Positions 1 through 8,408 of a stretch of DNA of 64,000 bases are shown here, piece by piece; positions within the stretch are counted from its first letter, which is position 1, and each line of letters starts with the position of its first letter. The translations under genes were made by a program, and so were the position numbers. Location: NCBI GenBank assembly GCA_964392325.1, contig CAYMPJ010000012.1, forward strand, positions 46,203 to 110,202, in the 5' to 3' direction. Source of the stretch: CALLPQ01 sp964392325. Its GTDB lineage: Bacteria > Pseudomonadota > Alphaproteobacteria > Caulobacterales > Parvularculaceae. Below the pieces are notes generated by a model. It saw only the letters and a list, made by a program, of their open reading frames with translations. It was not told where the DNA came from and ran no database searches.

Positions 1-1020
1 ACTATCATGGGTCGTAAAAACAGCAATCGCATCACCAACCGCCACACCGTAGCGATTGAGATAGGTTTGCGCCGCCGATGCCAGCATGATCCCGGGGCGA
101 TCATTATCATCAAACACCAATGGACGCTCGATAGATCCGGTTGCAAGAACTACATTATCTGCACGCACCCGGCACAAAGTCTCGCGCGCTTTTTCAGGAT
201 GAGGAAAGGCCAGATGATCTGTATTACGGCTGGCGAGTGCAATGAAATTATCATGATAATAACCAATCGCAGTTGTTCGACTCATCAATGTTACATTCTC
301 TTGAGCCTTGAGGAAATTCAGAGATTGCTCAATCCATTCCCATGCAGAAAGATTATCAATCAAGGTTTCAGGAGAGGATAATAAACTCCCCCCCATCTCG
401 TTTTGCTCATCGACAAGGATCACCCGCTCGCCGGTTTTAGCCGCCTCCAAGGCGGCCGCAATACCGGCTGGCCCTGCGCCAATAATCAATGTCTCACAAT
501 GGCTATAATGGCTATAATAATGATCCGGATCTTCATTTTTTGGCGCCGGGCCGAGCCCCGCCATCCGCCGAATTGCTGGCTCATAGAGCGGTTCCCAGAA
601 AGATTTTGGCCACATGAAGGTTTTATTATAAAATCCTGCAGGAAAAAATTTCGAAAGTTTATTATTAATTGATCCGACATCAAACTTGAGGTTGGGCCAA
701 TTATTCTGGCTTTGCGTCGTAAATCCATTAAATATTTCCAACGAAGTAGCACGCATATTAGGCGTGACCCGTCCAATACCGCGATCAAAAGTCATTAAGG
801 CATTTGGTTCTTCTGTGCCTGCTCCAACCACGCCGCGCGGGCGATGATATTTAAAAGAGCGCCCGACCAAATGAACCCCGTTTCCCAATAGGGCCGAGGC
901 AAGCGTATCACCTTCATATCCGGAATAGGTTTTCCCATCCAGAGAAAATTCAACCGGAACATCCCAATTGATACGCCCACGTCCTTTACGTCGAAAATTT
1001 GCAATCTTACTCTTGCTCAC
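1..1020 (-). CDS. soxA: Sarcosine oxidase alpha subunit, N-terminal 340 residues (runs off left edge)
   Basis: Large subunit of heterotetrameric sarcosine oxidase, which oxidatively demethylates sarcosine to glycine in the cytoplasm and passes the one-carbon unit to tetrahydrofolate. The reverse strand is open without a stop from a GTG at 1020 to base 1. The first ~100 residues are the ferredoxin-like 2Fe-2S_4 type domain, containing RPRGVVGAGTEEPNALMTF. An FAD/NAD Rossmann motif, IIGAGPAGIAAALEAAKTG, follows at about residues 175-195. The family is usually about 1,000 residues, so the aminomethyltransferase-like C-terminal half lies outside the window. The GTG start overlaps the 3' end of soxD by 14 bp, so translation is probably coupled. 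The soxB-soxD-soxA order matches known sox operons, and soxG would be expected next, beyond the left edge. Confidence 0.93.
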   Translation of the reverse strand, partial: MSKSKIANFRRKGRGRINWDVPVEFSLDGKTYSGYEGDTLASALLGNGVHLVGRSFKYHRPRGVVGAGTEEPNALMTFDRGIGRVTPNMRATSLEIFNGFTTQSQNNWPNLKFDVGSINNKLSKFFPAGFYNKTFMWPKSFWEPLYEPAIRRMAGLGPAPKNEDPDHYYSHYSHCETLIIGAGPAGIAAALEAAKTGERVILVDEQNEMGGSLLSSPETLIDNLSAWEWIEQSLNFLKAQENVTLMSRTTAIGYYHDNFIALASRNTDHLAFPHPEKARETLCRVRADNVVLATGSIERPLVFDDNDRPGIMLASAAQTYLNRYGVAVGDAIAVFTTHDS

Positions 1021-1354
1021 TATTCAACCTCGATGCTTGTCGCGCATTCTTTATTGCTAAACGGGTCGCAATTTGTGCCTTGGTGGGCTTTGGTTCATCG
1101 CTTTTGTAGGTCATGACAAACTTATCGGTAACCGTATCGCGCACGGCATTAAAAAACCGGGCACAGCCATGGGAGTGGATCCAGCGCTCATAATGTATGC
1201 CGCGTGAATTTTCGCGCACAAAAAGATATTCCGACCAATCCTGATCATTTATTACCGAAGGATCTTGCGGCCGCGTGATATGCGCCTCGCCTCCATAGGT
1301 AAACTCAATCTCGGGACGCTTTTCTTGACAATAGGGACAATCAATGAGCAGCAC
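1007..1354 (-). CDS. soxD: Sarcosine oxidase delta subunit
   Basis: Small 115-residue subunit of heterotetrameric sarcosine oxidase. The N-terminus carries the family signature, a CPYC pair (IDCPYCQEKRPEIEF) followed by GEAHITRP. A later stretch, RENSRGIHYERWIHSHGC, is also typical; the subunit has a structural metal-binding role in characterised enzymes. Length is normal for the family. It lies 9 bp downstream of soxB and overlaps the GTG start of soxA, consistent with one transcript read leftwards. Confidence 0.95.
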   Translation of the reverse strand: MLLIDCPYCQEKRPEIEFTYGGEAHITRPQDPSVINDQDWSEYLFVRENSRGIHYERWIHSHGCARFFNAVRDTVTDKFVMTYKSDEPKPTKAQIATRLAIKNARQASRLNSEQE

Positions 1355-1363
1355 GTCAATCTC

Positions 1364-2614
1364 CTAATGGGCTACAGCTGCAGCGGCAGCCTCATCAATA
1401 AGCCTACCATTGCGAAATCGATCCAGATTAAAGGGCGCATTGATTTTGTGGGGTTCATCTTTTGCAATTGTATAGGCTAATAAATTGGCTGCGCCCGGCG
1501 TTGCCTTGAAACCACCAGTCCCCCATCCACAATTAACATAGAGCCCCGCCACCGGTGTTTTTCCAAGAATTGCCGAACGATCCGGCGTTACATCAACAAC
1601 GCCGCCCCAGCTACGCAGCATCCGCATGCGTTTGAAGATTGGAAAAATCTCGCAAATAGCTGCAATATTATGCTCAAGAATATGCAAGGCGCCGCGCTGG
1701 GAATAAGACACATATTGATCTGTTCCCGCACCAATAACCAATTCCCCTTTATCGGACTGACTAATATAGGCGTGTACGGTATTGGACATCACCACACTCG
1801 GAAAAACCGGTTTTACAGGCTCGGAAACCAGAGCCTGCAAGGGATAACTCTCAAGGGGGAAGTTAAGCCCGGCCATCTTCATGACAACGGAGGTATTACC
1901 CGCCGCGGAAACGCCGATCTTTTTTGAACCGATAAACCCTTTTTCTGTTTCGACGCCCTCGACTCCGCCATCCACGCTACGGCGAATACCCGTCACCGCG
2001 CAATTTTGAATAATATCCACGCCCAATTTTGATGCAGCGCGGGCATACCCCCAAGCAACAGAATCATGACGGGCCGTGCCTGCACGTTTTTGTAGGGCAG
2101 CCCCCATAACCGGATAGCGCGCTCCCGGGTCAATCGAGAGGGGCGGACAAAATTCTTTAGCTTCCTCTGGGGTCAACCATTGATTATCGACACCATTAAG
2201 GCGGTTTGAGTGAACGTGACGCTGGAAACTTTGAACGTCATGGACATTGTGGGCGAGCATCATGACACCGCGTTTGGAAAACATCACATTATAGTTGAGT
2301 TCCTGGCTCAGCCCATCCCACAAATCAACGGCATGATCATAAAGCACGGCACTCTCATCATAGAGATAGTTAGACCGAATGATGGTTGTATTGCGTCCGG
2401 TATTTCCGCCACCAATCCAGCCTTTTTCCAGCACGGCCACATTCGAAATGCCATATTTACTCGCCAAATAATAAGCAGCGCCAAGGCCATGACCGCCGCC
2501 ACCGACAATAATCGCATCATAGGTGCTTTTGGGGCCCACATCAGGCCATTGCTGTGGCCACTTTTTATGACCGGAAAAAGCGTTGGAGACGAGTGTGCGA
2601 ACCGAATACCGCAT
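1364..2614 (-). CDS. soxB: Sarcosine oxidase beta subunit
   Basis: FAD-dependent amine oxidase subunit that holds the sarcosine-oxidising site. It is 416 residues, the usual length. The N-terminal FAD motif IIVGGGGHGLGAAYYLA sits near residues 35-51. GNTGRNTTIIRSNYL follows, and ARHDSVAWGYARAA contains the conserved His region associated with covalent FMN in this family. The C-terminal motif CGWGTGGFKATPG is typical of DAO-type enzymes. The ATG at 2612-2614 is preceded by only a weak ribosome site (AGAGAAA). Thirty-one bases upstream the assembly enters a run of Ns, so the true promoter and leader are not fully represented here. Confidence 0.95.
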   Translation of the reverse strand: MRYSVRTLVSNAFSGHKKWPQQWPDVGPKSTYDAIIVGGGGHGLGAAYYLASKYGISNVAVLEKGWIGGGNTGRNTTIIRSNYLYDESAVLYDHAVDLWDGLSQELNYNVMFSKRGVMMLAHNVHDVQSFQRHVHSNRLNGVDNQWLTPEEAKEFCPPLSIDPGARYPVMGAALQKRAGTARHDSVAWGYARAASKLGVDIIQNCAVTGIRRSVDGGVEGVETEKGFIGSKKIGVSAAGNTSVVMKMAGLNFPLESYPLQALVSEPVKPVFPSVVMSNTVHAYISQSDKGELVIGAGTDQYVSYSQRGALHILEHNIAAICEIFPIFKRMRMLRSWGGVVDVTPDRSAILGKTPVAGLYVNCGWGTGGFKATPGAANLLAYTIAKDEPHKINAPFNLDRFRNGRLIDEAAAAAVAH

Positions 2615-2814
2615 AGGTAATTTCTCTTATGCTGGGCGCGAGTANNNNNNNNNNNNNNNNNNNNNNNNNNNNNNNNNNNNNNNNNNNNNNNNNNNNNNNN
2701 NNNNNNNNNNNNNNNNNNNNNNNNNNNNNNNNNNNNNNNNNNNNCGAGTGTGCGAACCGAATACCGCATAGGTAATTTCTCTTATGCTGGGCGCGAGTAT
2801 GCTGGGCGCGAGTA
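2590..2814. repeat. 55-bp direct duplication flanking the gap, ending in a 15-bp tandem repeat
   Basis: Bases 2590-2644 and 2745-2799 are identical, and both copies include the soxB start codon and first codons. At the right side the 15-mer TGCTGGGCGCGAGTA occurs twice in tandem (2785-2799 and 2800-2814). The simplest reading is that two contig ends overlap and were joined by a scaffolder without being merged, because a short tandem repeat upstream of soxB broke the assembly. The number of 15-mers in the genome is therefore unknown. Confidence 0.9.
2645..2744. other. Scaffold gap of exactly 100 Ns
   Basis: One hundred consecutive Ns, the conventional placeholder for a gap of unknown length. 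It interrupts the region just upstream of soxB. Real distance and content are unknown, and no gene should be called through it. Confidence 0.99.
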
Positions 2815-2977
2815 ATAGAATAGTTTAGCCATGGCTGTGAGCTCTTGTATATTGTATTTGCGACATTTACTTGTCTTTTTACACCCATCTCACGCGGCAA
2901 ATCATCCCTACAAATTGTCAAACAGTCTGGTGTCCCGCACTGAACCCGTGGGAGATACAAGTTAACTCTATACGGAT

Positions 2978-3223
2978 TTAACGTGCGCGCCGTTTATTGA
3001 CCCGTCGCAATTTACGACGCTCTGCTAATTTAATTTCCAATGGCGGCATACGCGCTGGTAATTCGCTCAAAATACGGGCGCGTTCCTCTTCTGGCTTGAG
3101 CGGCCAATTGGCTATCTCATCTGTGGTGCGCCCGCATCCAAAACAAAATCCTGATTCGCGATCCATGGAGCAAACAAGCTTGCAGGGGCTATCTGTCGGT
3201 TCCAAAATTTCATCATCTGACAT
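2978..3223 (-). CDS. DUF1289 family small protein
   Basis: An 81-residue protein with the DUF1289 pattern: SPCKLVCSMD, then GFCFGCGRTTDEIANW. Four cysteines arranged CxxxC and CxxC suggest metal binding, but the function is not established. I chose the ATG at 3223 because an AGGG sequence sits about nine bases upstream; a TTG 18 bases further up would add six residues. It follows the methyltransferase gene by 23 bp on the same strand and is probably cotranscribed. The basic C-terminus (ERRKLRRVNKRRAR) is common in this family. Confidence 0.85.
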   Translation of the reverse strand: MSDDEILEPTDSPCKLVCSMDRESGFCFGCGRTTDEIANWPLKPEEERARILSELPARMPPLEIKLAERRKLRRVNKRRAR

Positions 3224-3246
3224 AAGCCATACCCTATTCAAACCCG

Positions 3247-4275
3247 CTATTTAACCGTTGCCCCGGATCGGCGACGGCGTGCATTTCTCTCTCGCGCTCT
3301 GGTCTCTCCCGCATTTGACGTGGGCGGAGCCATTAGTGGCCCGATTTTAGAAACGATATCGTCAAAAGCAGGCCGCTCGCAAGCTTCATAACTATCAAGC
3401 GCCGCGCGCATCGCACGAATATGATCCGGAGACGTCCCGCAACATCCACCAATAATTCGTACACCGCTATTTGCTGCCATGCGAACATATTCTGCCATTA
3501 GCTCTGGTGTTCCCGTATAAACGGTCTCCTTGCCCTTTATGATTGGTATACCACAATTGGCTTTTCCGACAATGACAGCATCCTGATTGGCCTCGGTCAT
3601 CGCCATTACTGAAACCAACAGGTCTGATGCACCAACGCCGCAATTTGCACCATAGGCTACAGGTTTTTGCGTCACGCTGGCGATAACATCACCAAGTTTC
3701 GCCGGATCAAGCCCCATCATTGTTTTTCCTGCAGTGTCAAAACTGGCTGTAAATACATAGGGCATTTCTAACTCAATTGCAGCGTCTACGGCAGCCAAAA
3801 TCTCGTCAGGTGCTGACATGGTCTCGATCCAGATTACATCTACGCCGCCATCTTTTAGGCCGCGCATTTGTTCTAAAAATTCCGCCCGTGCCATATCCAT
3901 CGTCATCTCGCCAAGCGGCATCAGCAACTCACCGGTCGGCCCAACCGAGCCCGCCACTACCACAGGGCGCTCAGCTTTAAGGGCAATTTCACCGGCGATC
4001 TGTGCACCGGCTTTATTAATCTCATAAGTTTGATCTTGCGCATTATGAAGCTTTAATCGCGGCGCATTCGCCCCGAACGTATTGGTCAGGATGATATCCG
4101 AGCCGGCTTCGATAAACATCTGATGCAAGGCGATCGGTTTTTCGGGCAGTTCAATATTCCACAAATCTGGTGGGAAGCCGGGCTCAAGGCCCATTCCCAT
4201 AAAGTTTGTTCCCGTCGCACCATCCGCCAGCAAAATGGATTTTTGCGCTAACAAGTCTTGCAAGGATATACGCAT
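3247..4275 (-). CDS. Betaine-homocysteine / homocysteine S-methyltransferase
   Basis: A 342-residue cytosolic zinc enzyme predicted to transfer a methyl group to homocysteine, most likely from glycine betaine, giving methionine and dimethylglycine. Features visible are the start LLADGATGTNFMGMGLEPG, TNTFGAN, GSVGPTGELL and the C-terminal zinc ligand motif GGCCGTSPDHIRAM. An upstream Cys, in YGANCGVG, supplies the third ligand. The ATG at 4275 has AGGG nearby and is preferred to an adjacent TTG. The neighbouring sarcosine oxidase operon would use the downstream metabolite, which favours betaine over other methyl donors; this is an inference from context. Confidence 0.88.
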   Translation of the reverse strand: MRISLQDLLAQKSILLADGATGTNFMGMGLEPGFPPDLWNIELPEKPIALHQMFIEAGSDIILTNTFGANAPRLKLHNAQDQTYEINKAGAQIAGEIALKAERPVVVAGSVGPTGELLMPLGEMTMDMARAEFLEQMRGLKDGGVDVIWIETMSAPDEILAAVDAAIELEMPYVFTASFDTAGKTMMGLDPAKLGDVIASVTQKPVAYGANCGVGASDLLVSVMAMTEANQDAVIVGKANCGIPIIKGKETVYTGTPELMAEYVRMAANSGVRIIGGCCGTSPDHIRAMRAALDSYEACERPAFDDIVSKIGPLMAPPTSNAGETRARERNARRRRSGATVK

Positions 4276-4430
4276 CAATTGCCCTTAATTACACAGACGC
4301 CACGCCGCCCATTACCTAGATAATCTCGGTAGCTTTTAGTTTTTACAATGTAAAGCACCAATATCAATCCACTTACCCGTTCCAAAAAATATAACTAGCC
4401 GCCCTCACAATTGAAAACTATGGTGTCTTT

Positions 4431-4982
4431 ATGTATACACCTGATTTTCAACCCATACTAACCGGCACTCTCGTTACCCTGCGCCCCGTTAAATCTGACG
4501 ACTGGGAGGGACTATTCGCCGCCGCATCCAATCCCAACATATGGTCTGGTCACCCCAACAAAAACAGATTTGAAAAAGAAGAATTCCGGGCATTTTTTGA
4601 CGACGCCCTAGCAAGCAATTCAGCATTTACAATAATCGATAAAACCAGCAACGCCATCATCGGGTCTAGCCGATATCATGCCTATAGCCATGAATTAAGC
4701 GAAGTCGAGATTGGATGGACCTTTATAGCCTGTGAATATTGGGGAGGGACTTATAATTTTGAGATCAAACGCCTGATGCTCGAGCATGCATTTTCTTTTG
4801 CCAAAACCGTTCTCTTCTGGGTCGGCGAAGAAAATTACCGCTCGCAAAAAGCTATGAAAAAAATTGGCGGCGCATTACGCGCAGGCGACTATTACAAAAT
4901 GGTTGGTCAGGAAAAAGTACCATACGTTATATTTGAAATTAAATATGATAATTATTTAACCGGACCATTTATGCGGCCATAA
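4431..4982 (+). CDS. GNAT family N-acetyltransferase (RimJ/RimL type)
   Basis: A 183-residue acetyltransferase-like protein. It begins with TGTLVTLRPVKSDDWEGLFAAAS, the usual RimJ/RimL opening. EVEIGWTFIACEYWGGTYN fills the acetyl-CoA binding strand region, and NYRSQKAMKKIGGALRAG matches the C-terminal motif where N-S-x-K-A-hydrophobic-E/K-K-hydrophobic-G is typical. The substrate cannot be told from sequence. It is transcribed away from the methyltransferase gene and converges on ftsK, with 35 bp between stops. Confidence 0.87.
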   Translation: MYTPDFQPILTGTLVTLRPVKSDDWEGLFAAASNPNIWSGHPNKNRFEKEEFRAFFDDALASNSAFTIIDKTSNAIIGSSRYHAYSHELSEVEIGWTFIACEYWGGTYNFEIKRLMLEHAFSFAKTVLFWVGEENYRSQKAMKKIGGALRAGDYYKMVGQEKVPYVIFEIKYDNYLTGPFMRP

Positions 4983-5017
4983 TATTGCTCGGGGGTGGAG
5001 CATGCCCAACAAACAAA

Positions 5018-7522
5018 TCAGGCTGCATCTTCGCCGATAAGAATTTCGCGTTTACCCGCATGATTGGCCGGCGAAATAACACCTTGTTCCTCCATCCGCT
5101 CAATCAAGGTTGCGGCCCGATTATACCCAATTTGAAGGCGCCGCTGAATGTAGGATGTAGAGGCTTTTCGATCACGGACGACCACAGCCACCGCTTGATC
5201 GTAAAGCGCATCGCCGGAGCTAGTATTACCGCCAACATCAAATCCGCCACTGTCCCCCTCACCTTCGGCCATCTCTGTTACTTCCTGCACATAGATCGGC
5301 TTACCTTGTTTCTTGAGGAATTTGACAGTTTTTTCGACTTCACTATCAGAAACGAAAGGGGCATGAACCCGGCGAATACGCCCGCCACCTGCCATATAGA
5401 GCATATCACCCATGCCAAGTAATTGTTCAGCCCCCTGCTCACCTAAAATTGTACGACTGTCGATCTTTGACGTTACCTGAAAACTAATCCGTGTCGGGAA
5501 GTTTGCTTTAATTGTACCGGTAATCACATCTACTGATGGCCGCTGTGTCGCCATAACCAAATGTATGCCCGCGGCTCTGGCCATTTGCGCAAGACGCTGC
5601 ACCATACCCTCAATGTCCTTGCCGGCAACCATCATTAAATCAGCAACCTCGTCGATGACCACAACGATGAATGGCAATTCTTTATAGTCGAGCTCTTCAG
5701 TTTCATATACCGGCTCGCCCGTATCTTCATCATAGCCAGTATGAACAGTCTTGGAGAGCGTTTCACCATTTTCCGCTGCAAGCCTGACCCGTTCATTGAA
5801 GCCAGCAACATTACGCACACCTACTTTTGACATTTTCTGGTAGCGCTCTTCCATCTCGCGAACCGTCCACTTTAATGCAACGACCGCTTTGCGCGGATCT
5901 GTTACAACTGGCGAGAGTAGATGCGGTATTCCTTCGTATACAGAAAGCTCAAGCATTTTAGGGTCAATTAAAATCAATTTGCATTGGTCTGGCGACAGGC
6001 GATAAAGCAACGACAAAATCATGGTATTGATACCAACCGACTTACCAGAGCCAGTTGTCCCGGCAATCAGCAAATGGGGCATGCGCGCAAGATCAGCAAA
6101 TACGGCCTCACCGCCAATATCGACGCCAAGTGCCAATGTCAGGTCAGCTTTTGAATTTTCAAAATCATGTGATCCCAGCTGCGAGCGCAAATACACCATT
6201 TCACGGTTCTGATTGGGTAATTCAATACCAATGACATTGCGCCCGGGCACCACCGCAACACGAGCGGCCACCGCGCTCATTGAGCGTGCAATATCATCAG
6301 CAAGACCAATCACTCGGGACGATTTTACACCCGCTGCAGGCTCCAGCTCATAAAGCGTAACAACTGGCCCCGGCCGCACATTGATAATTTCCCCGCGCAC
6401 GCCAAAATCCGACAAAACTGTTTCCAACATGCGAGCATTTTGTTCAAGAGCTTCATCAGAGATGATTGCCCGGTCCCTTGGATCAGGCTTGGCCAAGTGT
6501 GACAAAGGTGGGAGCTCATAACTGCCTGGTTGGAACACTGGTAATTCACGTTGATCGGAGCCACTTTCACGCTTGCTGGGCTTCCTGCGCGGTGCGGACC
6601 GAATAATTTGGCGCTTGCGATTAAGGTCCAGGCCAGGGGTTGCCAAACCAATATCGTCTTCTTCTTCAATTTCTAAAGTACCAATCTGATAATTATCGTC
6701 GATACCAACTTCATCAACATAGTCCTCATCCAGCGCATCAACAGCGCTCAACACCTCCCGCAATTCCTCACCATATCTCTTGTCTTCTTTTTTACCAAAA
6801 AGAGGTGCCATAGCCGCGACCATGATCGAGAAGGCGCTTGTGACCATCGCGGCAACATCAAGAAGTGCATTTTCGAGAATGTCCAACGCCGCTTCTGAAC
6901 GTTCCCGCGTTAAGCCGCATACCACAGGATATGTATAAGCAAGGATAGCAAAAAAAATCATTCCACTGAATATTACCGGATAAGGTGGATCAATAATCGC
7001 AAACAACCCCGATATCAAATGAACCACTCCGTCCCCGCTAACACCGCCAAGAGAAGCCGCAAAAGGCCAACTGGCGGGAACGGGAAGGCAGGATAGCAAA
7101 CCTGCACCCGCTAAAATCGATATGGGCGCAAGTAGTATGCGAACCCATACAGTAAAACTTGTTTGCTCAGGGGTGCCGCGCAGTAAAGCGACAAACCCCC
7201 AGATTATCATGGGGGAGAGCAATAAAAATATCGCACCGCCAATTGATTGCAATGTAAAATCGGCGATTGTGGCCCCCAGAGTGCCCATAAAATTCTGGGC
7301 TTTTGCCGGCGTTGCCGTGTTCCAAGTGGGGTCCGAGATCGAAAAACTAGCCAGTGATATCAACAGCCAGAGCGCGAGAAGAATAAGCGCACCGCCCCCG
7401 GCTCGCAGCATCACACGCCGCGAAAATCGCGCCAATCTAACCCCGGCACTATCTGGAAACCCTATGGCGCGCTCCTGATCTACAGCCTTCGAAGTGGTTT
7501 TTCTGGAAATTTTTTTGGCCAT
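5018..7522 (-). CDS. ftsK: DNA translocase FtsK
   Basis: Septum-located DNA pump that segregates chromosome termini at division. The 834-residue protein has four N-terminal membrane segments (about residues 37-215), a shortened linker rich in charged residues (to about 335), and the RecA-like motor. Walker A is GTTGSGKSVGIN and Walker B is VVVIDEVADLMM. TRISFQVTSKIDSRTILGEQGAEQLLG is the usual downstream stretch. The gamma winged-helix domain that reads KOPS-like sites closes the protein, with YIQRRLQIGYNRAATLIE near residues 788-805. Length is typical for alphaproteobacterial FtsK. A perfect 16-bp palindrome lies upstream. Confidence 0.97.
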   Translation of the reverse strand: MAKKISRKTTSKAVDQERAIGFPDSAGVRLARFSRRVMLRAGGGALILLALWLLISLASFSISDPTWNTATPAKAQNFMGTLGATIADFTLQSIGGAIFLLLSPMIIWGFVALLRGTPEQTSFTVWVRILLAPISILAGAGLLSCLPVPASWPFAASLGGVSGDGVVHLISGLFAIIDPPYPVIFSGMIFFAILAYTYPVVCGLTRERSEAALDILENALLDVAAMVTSAFSIMVAAMAPLFGKKEDKRYGEELREVLSAVDALDEDYVDEVGIDDNYQIGTLEIEEEDDIGLATPGLDLNRKRQIIRSAPRRKPSKRESGSDQRELPVFQPGSYELPPLSHLAKPDPRDRAIISDEALEQNARMLETVLSDFGVRGEIINVRPGPVVTLYELEPAAGVKSSRVIGLADDIARSMSAVAARVAVVPGRNVIGIELPNQNREMVYLRSQLGSHDFENSKADLTLALGVDIGGEAVFADLARMPHLLIAGTTGSGKSVGINTMILSLLYRLSPDQCKLILIDPKMLELSVYEGIPHLLSPVVTDPRKAVVALKWTVREMEERYQKMSKVGVRNVAGFNERVRLAAENGETLSKTVHTGYDEDTGEPVYETEELDYKELPFIVVVIDEVADLMMVAGKDIEGMVQRLAQMARAAGIHLVMATQRPSVDVITGTIKANFPTRISFQVTSKIDSRTILGEQGAEQLLGMGDMLYMAGGGRIRRVHAPFVSDSEVEKTVKFLKKQGKPIYVQEVTEMAEGEGDSGGFDVGGNTSSGDALYDQAVAVVVRDRKASTSYIQRRLQIGYNRAATLIERMEEQGVISPANHAGKREILIGEDAA

Positions 7523-7591
7523 ACGCTTAATCTTTCGTATCCCTCACAAACCTTGCAAAACATCACCATGCCACGGACGGGCAAAAAAAGG

Positions 7592-7607
7592 GTTAACGCG
7601 CGTTAAC
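7592..7607. promoter_or_regulatory. Perfect 16-bp palindrome upstream of ftsK
   Basis: GTTAACGCGCGTTAAC is self-complementary and lies about 70 bp upstream of the ftsK start. A third TTAA follows six bases after the second (TTAA-N6-TTAA twice in a row). It could be an operator for a dimeric regulator of ftsK. The TTAA half-site recalls CtrA, but the CtrA consensus spacing is seven, not six. Confidence 0.35.
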
Positions 7608-7755
7608 TCTTATTAAAAAAACATTATTTTTTTGAAAATAATTCCCGCCCAATGCACAAATCCGCAATCCCGCAAATGTCTATTTTGCTGGGATACTAGA
7701 TGATTTACCTTTGCAAGCGATTTTTTACGCTTTTGCCCGATCATTAGGGCCTCTG

Positions 7756-8382
7756 TCATGCTTTCAAGATCGGGTATAATGAGCCAAGCAATAGAAGGGC
7801 GGCAGTACCGTTGAAAATCCGCATTTTTAATGGGTCCCCCAATAATTTACGTATTTGCGTTCCCAAAAGCGTCCAGCCACTAACAACTGGAAAGTTCACC
7901 ATACAAAATACGCCCGCCACCACAAAAACCGACCAGAAAGGGCGCTCGGAGGGCGTATAAATGCTAATTGCGGTAACCCCCATCGACCAGGCTTTAGGAT
8001 TAACCCACTGGAAAAGAGCCGCTTGAAGAAATGTAAATGGCCGAGATGTGGTATCATCTTGCTCAGTATCATCGGTGCCATCACCATTAATTGCCTTTGG
8101 CGTTGCTGTAGCAATTTTCCACGCAAGATAAACAAGATAGACCACGCTAAAAATTTTCAAAATCAATGCCGTAATCGGAAACGACTCGAACAAACCCATC
8201 AGGCCGCACCCGACCAAAATGATCATGATCGTGAATCCGATTCCTACACCAAGCATATGCGGGATTGTTCGTATAAAACCATAATTGGTGCCCGATGCCA
8301 TGAGCATCAAATTATTTGGTCCAGGCGTTATCGAGGCGACCAATGCAAAAACGAACATACTCAGCAAAAAATCAATGGACAT
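7756..8382 (-). CDS. LysE/RhtB family amino-acid exporter
   Basis: A 208-residue inner-membrane transporter with about six hydrophobic segments. The N-terminal motif ASITPGPNNLMLMASG is the LysE/RhtB signature (G-P-x-x), and FQWVNPKAWSMGVTAIS in the second half is likewise typical. Members export amino acids or related compounds; the substrate is not deducible. It is the last gene of a leftward run that follows amt by 26 bp, and could be cotranscribed with it. Confidence 0.9.
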   Translation of the reverse strand: MSIDFLLSMFVFALVASITPGPNNLMLMASGTNYGFIRTIPHMLGVGIGFTIMIILVGCGLMGLFESFPITALILKIFSVVYLVYLAWKIATATPKAINGDGTDDTEQDDTTSRPFTFLQAALFQWVNPKAWSMGVTAISIYTPSERPFWSVFVVAGVFCMVNFPVVSGWTLLGTQIRKLLGDPLKMRIFNGTAALLLLGSLYPILKA

Positions 8383-8408
8383 TGCTAAAACCCGATACTT
8401 ACAAATTA

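Noticed and set aside
2308..2960. Open frames on the minus strand that run through the 100-N gap
   Set aside because: They exist only because Ns are read through, and combine two copies of the same soxB 5' end.
4276..4430. SAM or SAH riboswitch ahead of the homocysteine methyltransferase
   Set aside because: I read the leader on the minus strand and found none of the conserved core bases of SAM-II or SAH motifs.
7855..8388. 177-codon plus-strand frame opposite the LysE-type gene
   Set aside because: It is basic, low in hydrophobic structure and antisense to a well-supported transporter.
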